From: Oscillospiraceae bacterium
GTDB lineage: Bacteria > Bacillota > Clostridia > Oscillospirales > Oscillospiraceae
Direction: 5' to 3'
Assembly (NCBI GenBank): GCA_017409645.1
Contig: JAFQSI010000051.1
Coordinates: forward strand, 1 to 14,862
DNA: 14,862 nucleotides
Every line of letters begins with the position of its first letter. Position 1 is the first letter of the stretch. A program made the translations under genes and the position numbers. This document shows, one piece after another, positions 1-6,241 of the stretch. The notes under the pieces are model-generated. The model worked only from the letters and a program-made list of their open reading frames with translations, did not search any database and was not told where the DNA came from.

Positions 1-1817
1 ACGGAGGTCCAGGCCAGGCCGGTGACCAAACCAACGGGATCCACGGCGGGCAGCTCATCGGGCTGGAAGATCCGCGTCTCGAGGTATTCCTCCAGATTTT
101 TCGCGGTGATGGTGACCTTCTTCAGCTCCTCGTCCTCGACGAGCTTCAGGTCCGCCTTCCGGCAGAGCTTTGCAATGAGCCGCTCCAGGTTCCGGACGCC
201 GGACTCCCGGGTCCAGCCCTCGATGGCAGCGCGGACCGCGTCGTCGGTGATCTTCAGCTGGCTCTTTTTCAGGCCGTGCTTCGAAAGCTGCTTGGGGATC
301 AGGTGGTTCTTTGCGATCATCAGCTTCTCCTCGTCGGTGTAGGAGGAAAGCTCGATGACCTCCATCCGGTCCAGCAGGGGCCGGGGAATGGTGCCCAGGT
401 CATTGGCAGTGGTGATGAACATCACATCGGACAGATCCACAGGGATCTCGATGTAGTGGTCCCGGTAGGTGTGGTTCTGCTCCGCATCCAGGACCTCCAG
501 CAATGCCGCGGCGGGGTCGCCCCGGTGGTCCATGCCCATCTTGTCCACCTCGTCCAGCAGCAGCAGCGGATTGGCGCTGCCCGCCTGGATCAGACCGTTT
601 ACGATCCGGCCGGGCATGGCGCCCACATAGGTCTTCCGGTGGCCCCGGATCTCGGCCTCGTCCCGGACGCCGCCGAGGGAAATTCTGGCCATCTTCCGGT
701 TCAGGGCCTTCGCGATGGAATAAGCGATGGAGGTCTTGCCCACGCCGGGAGGGCCCACCAGGCAGATGATCTGGGCGGGCATCTCGGGAGCCATCCGGCG
801 GACCGCCAGCGTCTCCAGGATCCGCTCCTTCACCTTCTCCAGGCCGAAGTGATCCTTCTCCAGGATCTTCCGGGCGGCGGCGATGTCGATGCGCTCCTTG
901 GTCTTGTTGTTCCAGGGCAGCTCCAGGATGGTGTCCAGATAACCCCGAAGGACGGCGCCCTCCTGGGAGCCGAAGGGCTGCTTGCTCAGACGGTCCACGT
1001 CCTTCAGCAGCTTCTTCTCACTGTCCTCGTTCAGGGCCAGCTTGCGGATCTTGTCCCGGTAGACCTGGACATCGTCGTCGCTCTCGCCCTCGCCCAGCTC
1101 CTGACGGATGACCTTCATCTGCTCGCGCAGGTAGTAGTCCCGGTTGTACTGGTCCATGTTCTCCCGGGCCTTCTGCTGCATCTCCAGCTCGATGGTCAGC
1201 ATCTCCAGCTCCCGGCCCAGGAGCTTGACCGCCTGCTCCAGACGGAGCGCGGGGCTGAGCTGGCTCAGGAGCTTGCACTTGTCGGGATAATCAAAGCCCA
1301 CGTACTGGCCCAGGGTATCGGCGATGAAGCTGGGATCCGAAGAGGCCAGCAGCTTCAGCTGCAGCCCCTGTCCCGGATGCTGGGTCAGCTCCAGATAGCC
1401 GCCGAAGGTCATCTGGGCGTCCCGCATCAGGGCCCGGACCTTGGGGCTGAGGGTGTAGGACTTCTCCTGCACCATCTCCACACGGGCCAGCAAATAAGGA
1501 TCGTTCTGGTTCATCTCGCTGATCCGGGCCCGATACAGGCCCGTCACCAGCACCCGCTGGGTGTCGCCGCCGTTTTTCAGGACCTGCTTGACCTTGGCCA
1601 CGCAGCCCATGGGATACAGCTCATTTGCGCCGGGATCCTCGTCAATGATGCTCTTCTGGGGCACCAGGAAGATCAGCTGATCCCGCTCCATGGCGGCCTC
1701 CAGAGCCTTCTTGCTCTTCTCCCGGGCCACATCGAAGTGGACGGTCTGCTTGGGGAAAATGACCAGCCCCCGGAGGGCCAGCACCGGCAGCTGACCGGAT
1801 ACGATAATTTCACTCAT
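1..1817 (-). CDS. lon: ATP-dependent protease Lon (La), 3' end cut by window edge
   Basis: Lon is a cytoplasmic AAA+ serine protease that degrades misfolded and regulatory proteins. The visible 605 residues begin with an N-terminal substrate-binding LON domain (PVLALRGLVIFP from about residue 10). A helical linker follows, then the AAA+ module with Walker A GPPGVGKT at 355-362 and Walker B LLLLDEVDK with D422 and E423. The start of the protease domain (VTGLAWTS) lies at the edge. The catalytic Ser-Lys dyad would lie beyond base 1 and is not seen. These positions match E. coli Lon almost residue for residue. The ATG at 1815-1817 sits 8 bases after an AAAGGGGG ribosome binding site. clpX lies upstream, separated by 76 bases that contain a terminator. 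I found no convincing promoter, CtsR box or CIRCE element for lon. Confidence 0.97.
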   Translation of the reverse strand, partial: MSEIIVSGQLPVLALRGLVIFPKQTVHFDVAREKSKKALEAAMERDQLIFLVPQKSIIDEDPGANELYPMGCVAKVKQVLKNGGDTQRVLVTGLYRARISEMNQNDPYLLARVEMVQEKSYTLSPKVRALMRDAQMTFGGYLELTQHPGQGLQLKLLASSDPSFIADTLGQYVGFDYPDKCKLLSQLSPALRLEQAVKLLGRELEMLTIELEMQQKARENMDQYNRDYYLREQMKVIRQELGEGESDDDVQVYRDKIRKLALNEDSEKKLLKDVDRLSKQPFGSQEGAVLRGYLDTILELPWNNKTKERIDIAAARKILEKDHFGLEKVKERILETLAVRRMAPEMPAQIICLVGPPGVGKTSIAYSIAKALNRKMARISLGGVRDEAEIRGHRKTYVGAMPGRIVNGLIQAGSANPLLLLDEVDKMGMDHRGDPAAALLEVLDAEQNHTYRDHYIEIPVDLSDVMFITTANDLGTIPRPLLDRMEVIELSSYTDEEKLMIAKNHLIPKQLSKHGLKKSQLKITDDAVRAAIEGWTRESGVRNLERLIAKLCRKADLKLVEDEELKKVTITAKNLEEYLETRIFQPDELPAVDPVGLVTGLAWTS

Positions 1818-1859
1818 AGGAAAATCCCCCTTTCTCTGGGTATTTCAGGGAATATTGAC

Positions 1860-1886
1860 AAAAGAGGGGGTATTACTACCCCCTCT
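1860..1886 (-). terminator. Rho-independent terminator after clpX
   Basis: On the minus strand a perfect 10-bp stem (AGAGGGGGTA with TACCCCCTCT, 1863-1872 against 1877-1886) has a 4-base loop. It is followed by a short T run (TTT plus the last stem base). It lies 8 bases past the clpX stop codon and separates tig-clpP-clpX from lon. The T run is short, so some read-through into lon is plausible. Confidence 0.75.
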
Positions 1887-1893
1887 GACTTGA

Positions 1894-3156
1894 TTAAGCT
1901 TTTGCGCCCAGCTTCTGCCGCAGGTTCTTCGGATCCCGGACAACAAGCGGGTCGGCGCCGTCCACCGCCTCGGGGGTGATGATCACCTTGTGGACGGACA
2001 GGTCCGAGGGGATGCCGAACATGACCGTGGTCATGATCCGCTCCATAACGGCCCGCAGACCTCTTGCGCCGATCTGGCGCTCCACGGCCTTTTCGGCGAT
2101 GCGCTCCAGAGCGGCGGGCTGGATCTCCAGCTGGACATGGTCCAGGGCCAGCAGCTGCTCATACTGCTTCGTCAGCGCATTTTTCGGCTCCGTCAGAATC
2201 CGGACCATATCCTCCTTGGTCAGGCTGTTCAGGCTGGTGATGACGGGCAGACGGCCCACCAGCTCCGGGATGATGCCGAATTTCAGCAGATCCTGGGGCT
2301 GCACCTGCTTGAACAGGGCTCCCACGTCCTTCTTCTGCCTGCTCTTGACCTCAGCGCCGAAGCCCAGGGCAGATTTGTCGGTGCGCTTTTCGATGATCTT
2401 GTCCAGACCGTCAAAGGCGCCGCCGCAGATGAAGAGGATGTTGGAGGTGTTGATGGGGATCAGCTCCTGATGGGGGTGCTTGCGGCCGCCCTGGGGCGGA
2501 ACGCTGGCCACGGTGCCCTCGAGGATCTTCAGCAGCGCCTGCTGCACGCCCTCGCCGGAGACGTCACGGGTGATGGAGGTGTTCTCGCTCTTGCGGGCGA
2601 TCTTATCCATCTCGTCGATGTAGATGATGCCATGCTCGGCCAGCTCCACATCGAATTCCGCAGCCTGCAGCAGCCGGACCAGGATGTTCTCCACATCGTC
2701 GCCCACATAGCCGGCCTCGGTCAGGGTGGTGGCGTCGGCGATGGCAAAGGGGACATTGAGGATCTTGGCCAGGGTCTGGGCAAACAGGGTCTTGCCGGAG
2801 CCCGTGGGGCCGATGAGCAGGATGTTGCTCTTCTGCAGCTCCACATCGGAATCGTGGCCGAAGTAGATGCGCTTGTAGTGGTTGTACACCGCCACCGCCA
2901 GAGCCACCTTCGCATGGTCCTGGCCGACGATGTAATTGTCCATGAAGTTTTTCATCTCCATGGGGGTGGGCAGCACCTCCGGAGCCCGGAGATTGCCCCG
3001 ATCGTCAAAGTAAGTCTCCTCCCGCAGCAGCTCACCGCAGGCTGCGACGCAGTCGCTGCAGATGTACACACCGGGTCCGGCAATCAGCCGCTCGACCTGG
3101 TTTTCCCGCTTGCCGCAGAAGGAACAGCGAATCGGCTGCTCGGTATTTCTTGCCAT
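1894..3156 (-). CDS. clpX: ClpX, ATPase and unfoldase subunit of the ClpXP protease
   Basis: ClpX is a hexameric AAA+ unfoldase that recognises tagged substrates and feeds them into ClpP. The 420-residue protein has full family length. The N-terminal zinc-binding domain carries C11, C14, C33 and C36. Walker A is GPTGSGKT (116-123), the pore loop is GYVG (149-152), and Walker B is IIYIDEMDK (177-185). The RKH pore loop is at 225-227, the candidate arginine finger is R302, and sensor 2 is GARGLR (363-368). The ClpP-docking loop reads LGF at 264-266, a conservative change from the common IGF. The gene starts 25 bases after the clpP stop, so the two are probably co-transcribed. A terminator follows. 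Confidence 0.98.
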   Translation of the reverse strand: MARNTEQPIRCSFCGKRENQVERLIAGPGVYICSDCVAACGELLREETYFDDRGNLRAPEVLPTPMEMKNFMDNYIVGQDHAKVALAVAVYNHYKRIYFGHDSDVELQKSNILLIGPTGSGKTLFAQTLAKILNVPFAIADATTLTEAGYVGDDVENILVRLLQAAEFDVELAEHGIIYIDEMDKIARKSENTSITRDVSGEGVQQALLKILEGTVASVPPQGGRKHPHQELIPINTSNILFICGGAFDGLDKIIEKRTDKSALGFGAEVKSRQKKDVGALFKQVQPQDLLKFGIIPELVGRLPVITSLNSLTKEDMVRILTEPKNALTKQYEQLLALDHVQLEIQPAALERIAEKAVERQIGARGLRAVMERIMTTVMFGIPSDLSVHKVIITPEAVDGADPLVVRDPKNLRQKLGAKA

Positions 3157-3181
3157 AAACCTGGTACCTGCCTTTCGGAGA

Positions 3182-3763
3182 TTAGTGGTGGTCGATCACC
3201 TTGTCGATCAGGCCGAAGGCCAGGGCCTCCTCGGCGCTCATGAAGTTGTCACGCTCGCAGGCGGCGGTGACTTCCTCGATGCTGCGGCCGGTATTCTCCG
3301 CCATGATCTTGTTCATCCGCTCCTTGATAACCTGGAGTCTCTTCAGATGGATGGCCATGTCGGTGATCTGACCCTGGGTGCCCGCGCTGGGCTGGTGGAT
3401 CATGATCTCGGCGTTGGGCAGCGCCATACGCTTGCCCTTGGTACCGGCGGACAGCAGGAACGCGCCCATGGAGGCGGCCATGCCGATGGTGATGGTGGCA
3501 ACGTCACACTTGATATACTGCATGGTATCGTAAATAGCCATGCCAGCGGTGACGGAGCCGCCGGGGGAATTGATATAGAACTGGATGTCCTTGTCGGGGT
3601 CCTGGGCCTCCAGATAGAGCATCTGGGCGACCACCAGAGACGCGGTGGCGTCGTTGACCTCCTCGGACAGGAAGATGATGCGGTCATTGAGCAGACGGGA
3701 GAAGATATCGTAGCTGCGCTCGCCGCGGCTGGTCTGCTCCACAACATAGGGGATCATAGGCAT
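3182..3763 (-). CDS. clpP: ClpP, proteolytic subunit of Clp protease
   Basis: ClpP is a serine peptidase (family S14) that forms a double heptameric barrel and works with ClpX here and possibly with ClpA/ClpC-type ATPases elsewhere. The 193-residue protein has the complete triad: S98 in GMAASMGAFLL, H123 in MIHQP and D172 in ERDNFM. I chose the ATG at 3761-3763 because AAAGGAG lies 8 bases upstream and the protein then begins MPMIPYVVEQ, as is typical of the family. An in-frame GTG at 3781 would place the ribosome binding site inside the gene. It lies between tig, about 100 bases upstream, and clpX, 25 bases downstream. Confidence 0.98.
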   Translation of the reverse strand: MPMIPYVVEQTSRGERSYDIFSRLLNDRIIFLSEEVNDATASLVVAQMLYLEAQDPDKDIQFYINSPGGSVTAGMAIYDTMQYIKCDVATITIGMAASMGAFLLSAGTKGKRMALPNAEIMIHQPSAGTQGQITDMAIHLKRLQVIKERMNKIMAENTGRSIEEVTAACERDNFMSAEEALAFGLIDKVIDHH

Positions 3764-3793
3764 GGTTATTGCTCCTTTCACGGGGTGTCAGAT

Positions 3794-3814
3794 CGGGGAG
3801 GAAGCTCCTCCCCG
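3794..3814 (-). other. Strong hairpin in the tig-clpP intergenic spacer
   Basis: A perfect 9-bp GC-rich stem (CGGGGAGGA with TCCTCCCCG) has a 3-base loop and lies between the tig stop and the clpP ribosome binding site. No T run follows on either strand, so it is not a standard intrinsic terminator. It could be an mRNA-stabilising or processing element that sets the ratio of trigger factor to ClpP. That role is inference. Confidence 0.6.
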
Positions 3815-3863
3815 GCCTGGGACATTCTAACCATATTGTGCTGGGGATATACTTTATGAAAGA

Positions 3864-5150
3864 TTACTCGGCCTTGACAACGGCGTTGTCGACCAGGAAC
3901 TTGACGACCTTGCGGTTGAGGATGTTGGACTTGATCTCCTCAGCGGGGACCATCTCCTTGACCTTCTCGACCTCCAGCTCGTAGGACTTGGCCATCTCGG
4001 CGAACTCGGCCTCCAGCTCCTCCTCGGAGGCTTCGATGGCCTCGACCTCGGCGACCTTGGCGATGACCAGACCGGTCAGGGCCTGCTTCTCAGCCACGGG
4101 CTTGAAGGCATTGCGCATGGTGTTCATGTCGCCGCCCATCATCTGGGCGTACTGCTCAACAGACATGCCGCTCATCTGCAGACGGTAGGCGAAGTCGTTC
4201 ATCTGGTTGTCCAGCTCCAGCTCCACCAGGGCATTGGGGACCTCGACGGTGGCGTTGGCGGCGACAGCCTCCACAACGGCGTTCTCAAAAGCGCGGTCGA
4301 TGTCCTTCTGGGCCTTCTCCAGCTTCTTCTCGCGGATGTCGGCCTTCAGCTCCTCCAGGGTGTCGAACTCGGAGACGTCCTTGGCCAGCTCGTCGTCGAT
4401 GGCGGGAACGTTCTTGACGGACAGCTTATTCAGCTTGACCTGGAACACGGCAGCCTTGCCGGCCAGCTCAGCGGCGCTGTAGTCAGCGGGGAAGGTGACG
4501 TTGACGTCCTTCTGCTCGCCGATGGTCATGCCTACGACCTGCTCCTCGAAGCCGGGGATGAACTGGCCGGAGCCCAGGGTCAGGTCAAAGCCCTCGCCCT
4601 TGCCGCCGTCGAAGGCAACGCCGTCGACGAAGCCCTCGAAGTCGATGTTGGCGATGTCGCCCATGGCAGCAGCGCGGTCCTCGACGTTCTCGGTGGAAGC
4701 GACATTGTTGGCCATCTCGTTCAGCTCGGCCTCGACCTGAGCATCGGTGACGGTGGCCTCAGCCTTGGCGACCTCAACGCCCTTGTACTCGCCCAGGGTG
4801 ACGTCGGGGTAAACTTCAGTGGACAGGGTCAGGGTGGTGGTGCCGTCCTCGGCGATGTCCATGTTCTCCAGGGAGGGACGGCCGACGGGCTTGAACTCGG
4901 TGTTGCCGCCGATGGCGAAGTCGTAGATCTCGGGGAAGATCTCCTCGATGGCGTCATCGAAGAAAATGAAAGCGCCGTACATCTTCTCGATCATCTTGCG
5001 GGGGGCCTTGCCGGGGCGGAAGCCGGGGATGCGGATGTTCTTGCGCTGCTTCTTGTAGGCGATCTCAGCGCCCTTGTTCATGAGTTCCTTCTCGATCTCG
5101 ACCACGATGGTGGCCTTGTTCGCGGTCTTTTCAGTGTTCTTGATAATCAT
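3864..5150 (-). CDS. tig: Trigger factor, ribosome-associated chaperone and prolyl isomerase
   Basis: Trigger factor binds the ribosome near the exit tunnel and shields nascent chains. The 428 residues show the N-terminal ribosome-binding domain with the signature loop GFRPGKAP at 43-50. An FKBP-type peptidyl-prolyl isomerase domain follows at about 160-245 (FDLTLGSGQFIPGFEEQVVG region). An acidic, helical C-terminal chaperone domain completes it. I chose the ATG at 5148-5150 because AGGAGG lies 10 bases upstream. The open frame continues upstream to 5192, but those 14 residues (MGALRRKH...) are not family-like. It is the first gene of a likely tig-clpP-clpX operon, a common arrangement in Firmicutes. 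Confidence 0.97.
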   Translation of the reverse strand: MIIKNTEKTANKATIVVEIEKELMNKGAEIAYKKQRKNIRIPGFRPGKAPRKMIEKMYGAFIFFDDAIEEIFPEIYDFAIGGNTEFKPVGRPSLENMDIAEDGTTTLTLSTEVYPDVTLGEYKGVEVAKAEATVTDAQVEAELNEMANNVASTENVEDRAAAMGDIANIDFEGFVDGVAFDGGKGEGFDLTLGSGQFIPGFEEQVVGMTIGEQKDVNVTFPADYSAAELAGKAAVFQVKLNKLSVKNVPAIDDELAKDVSEFDTLEELKADIREKKLEKAQKDIDRAFENAVVEAVAANATVEVPNALVELELDNQMNDFAYRLQMSGMSVEQYAQMMGGDMNTMRNAFKPVAEKQALTGLVIAKVAEVEAIEASEEELEAEFAEMAKSYELEVEKVKEMVPAEEIKSNILNRKVVKFLVDNAVVKAE

Positions 5151-5213
5151 CTTAATGATTCCTCCTGAATGTTTACGGCGCAGTGCGCCCATATTTTTAA
5201 TTACAGCCGTACT

Positions 5214-5242
5214 ATTCTATCAAAGAAGGGCCGGTTTGTAAA
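5214..5242 (-). promoter_or_regulatory. Sigma-A-type promoter of tig-clpP-clpX
   Basis: On the minus strand TTTACA (5237-5242, five of six to TTGACA) is separated by exactly 17 bases from TAGAAT (5214-5219, five of six to TATAAT). Transcription would start near 5207, giving a leader of about 57 nt before the tig ATG. No CtsR or HrcA operator is visible nearby. Confidence 0.8.
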
Positions 5243-5276
5243 CTCTTTTTTTCTAAAAATCGTGACATTTTTGTAA

Positions 5277-5309
5277 AAGTTCTGAGTTCTGAATGCTGAG
5301 TGCAGAGTT
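5277..5309. repeat. Heptamer tandem repeat, copy 1 (inverted relative to copies 2 and 3)
   Basis: Read on the plus strand this is four degenerate heptamers in a row, AGTTCTG, AGTTCTG, AATGCTG and AGTGCAG, ending in a partial unit. The reverse complement (units of the CACTCAG/CAGCATT type) is related to copies 2 and 3 in the same gap. It lies just upstream of the tig promoter. Its right half can pair imperfectly with copy 2 (15 of 19 positions). Confidence 0.6.
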
Positions 5310-5337
5310 AAAAAGAAACAGAGTGCCAAAAGCTGAC

Positions 5338-5356
5338 CACTCAGCCCTCAGCACTC
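5338..5356. repeat. Heptamer repeat, copy 2, an exact 19-bp direct repeat with copy 3
   Basis: The sequence CACTCAGCCCTCAGCACTC occurs here and again, base for base, at 5506-5524. The two copies bracket the candidate small RNA gene and its promoter. It consists of degenerate heptamers of the form CACTCAG. The origin is unknown; it could be the remains of a dispersed repeat family. Confidence 0.7.
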
Positions 5357-5373
5357 CGGTATTCTATTCATCA

Positions 5374-5401
5374 TTGACAACATCTGTCATTCTGATATAA
5401 C
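5374..5401 (+). promoter_or_regulatory. Near-consensus promoter of the candidate small RNA
   Basis: The plus strand has a perfect TTGACA (5374-5379), a 16-base spacer, and TATAAC (5396-5401). A TG at 5393-5394 forms an extended -10 element. The expected start, about 7 bases further, falls on G5408, the first base of the RNA's outer stem. A TGACA-N5-TGTCA dyad (5375-5389) overlaps the -35 box and spacer and could be an operator. Confidence 0.65.
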
Positions 5402-5407
5402 GGCCTT

Positions 5408-5478
5408 GAAGCATTTGGCTGCTGAAGCTGTTTGGGGAATTGGACCCCAGCACCTGGCAGGGTCAATGCTTCTTTTTT
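5408..5478 (+). ncRNA. Candidate structured small RNA of about 71 nt, family not recognised
   Basis: The predicted transcript folds as a rod. The outer stem pairs 5408-5415 (GAAGCATT) with 5465-5472 (AATGCTTC), 8 of 8 pairs. A middle stem pairs 5419-5422 with 5457-5460, and an apical stem pairs 5433-5437 (TGGGG) with 5445-5449 (CCCCA) around a 7-base loop AATTGGA. Six T residues (5473-5478) follow directly, so the closing stem doubles as an intrinsic terminator. A strong promoter is placed so that transcription should begin at the stem's first base. This is the only plus-strand gene candidate in the window. It lacks the conserved SRP RNA apical motif and is too short for 6S RNA, tmRNA or RNase P RNA. 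No ribosome binding site or sensible open frame lies inside it. Expression is inferred from promoter, fold and T run only. Confidence 0.6.
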
Positions 5479-5505
5479 ACGCTATAAGCTGATTGCCAAG
5501 CAGAA

Positions 5506-5536
5506 CACTCAGCCCTCAGCACTCTGCACTCAGCAC
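5506..5536. repeat. Heptamer tandem repeat, copy 3
   Basis: Four degenerate heptamers (CACTCAG, CCCTCAG, CACTCTG, CACTCAG) and a partial fifth (CAC) lie just past the 3' end of the phosphoesterase gene. The first 19 bases are identical to copy 2. No intrinsic terminator is visible here for the lepB-to-phosphoesterase operon. The rest of the 5151-5542 gap holds only the tig promoter, the repeats and the small RNA locus. Confidence 0.65.
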
Positions 5537-5542
5537 TTTTTA

Positions 5543-6232
5543 TCAGTCCATGACTTTCACCGGCTTAAACCCGGTATAATCCGCGGCAACCAACTTATAC
5601 TCCACGCCGCCCCAAAGGCCCTCGATGGCCAGCTTGTGGCTGTCGGAGTGCAGGTGGCCGTAGAAGCACCGGCGGACCTCATACTTTTCCAGCATTTCGA
5701 TGATCTCCCGGCACTCGTAGCCCCGGTATCTGGGGGGATAGTGGAGGAAGACCAGCTTGGGCTTCTCCCCTGCCGCCTTCAGACTTGCTTCCAGGCGGCA
5801 CATTTCACGCCGGAAGACCTTGGTGTCATGCTCCCCGGATTTTTCCTCTTCAAAGAACCAGCCCCGGGTGCCGCAGATGGCCCAGCCGTTGTAGTCGTAG
5901 CAGTTGTTGTTCAGAATGAGCTGGTTTTCAAAGCCGTTCTGCTCGCAGAATTTATAGAATTTGGACGCGGTGGACCACCAGTAATCATGGTTGCCCTTGA
6001 GAATGATCTTCCGGCCGGGAATCTCATTGATCCAGGCGAAATCCTCCCTCGCGTTATCGAGTCCCAGCGCCCAGCTCAGGTCGCCGCACAGCACCAGGGT
6101 GTCCTCGCTCGTCAGCACGGACAGACCCTCCCTGAGCTTGTCCATGTATCCCACCCAGGCGCCGCCGAAGACGTCCATGGGCTTCGGCGCACTTAAGGAC
6201 AGGTGCAGGTCGCCGATGGTATATAATGCCAT
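5543..6232 (-). CDS. Calcineurin-like metallophosphoesterase
   Basis: This is a predicted dinuclear-metal phosphohydrolase of 229 residues. The family's metal ligands are all present in order: D8 and H10 in GDLH, D51 in GDLSW, N81 and H82 in GNHDYWW, H164 in FLHYPP, and H193 and H195 in GHLH. There is no signal peptide, so it should be cytoplasmic. The substrate cannot be read from sequence; the family includes phosphodiesterases and phosphomonoesterases. The ATG follows an AAGGAGG site that overlaps the stop codon of the threonine-synthase-like gene, so it is the last gene of the lepB operon. Confidence 0.9.
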   Translation of the reverse strand: MALYTIGDLHLSLSAPKPMDVFGGAWVGYMDKLREGLSVLTSEDTLVLCGDLSWALGLDNAREDFAWINEIPGRKIILKGNHDYWWSTASKFYKFCEQNGFENQLILNNNCYDYNGWAICGTRGWFFEEEKSGEHDTKVFRREMCRLEASLKAAGEKPKLVFLHYPPRYRGYECREIIEMLEKYEVRRCFYGHLHSDSHKLAIEGLWGGVEYKLVAADYTGFKPVKVMD

Positions 6233-6241
6233 GTTTCCTCC

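Noticed and set aside
1818..1862. TTGTCA as a -35 box for lon
   Set aside because: No -10-like hexamer lies 16 to 18 bases downstream, so a promoter there is not supported.
276..1979. Long plus-strand open frame of 567 codons opposite lon, and similar ones opposite clpX, clpP, the ThrC-like gene and sipL
   Set aside because: These are mirror frames of GC-rich minus-strand genes. They have Leu/Gly/His/Gln-rich compositions with no family signals, while the opposite strand encodes clear housekeeping proteins.
3764..3781. Earlier GTG start for clpP
   Set aside because: It would place the AAAGGAG ribosome binding site inside the coding region; the ATG at 3763 gives the family-typical N-terminus.
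3764..3863. CtsR or HrcA (CIRCE) heat-shock operators upstream of clpP
   Set aside because: Neither the GGTCAAA direct repeats nor the CIRCE inverted repeat could be found here or upstream of tig and lon.
5151..5192. Earlier start for tig
   Set aside because: The extra 14 residues are not like trigger factor and would span the AGGAGG site of the ATG at 5150.
5408..5478. SRP (4.5S) RNA, 6S RNA or tRNA as identity for the small RNA
   Set aside because: The SRP GGAA-type tetraloop and AGCAG internal loop are absent, the length is far below 6S RNA, and there is no cloverleaf or T-arm consensus.
5277..5536. CRISPR array or transposon ends
   Set aside because: The repeats are degenerate 7-bp tandem units without regular spacers, no cas gene is near, and no transposase or target-site duplication is visible.
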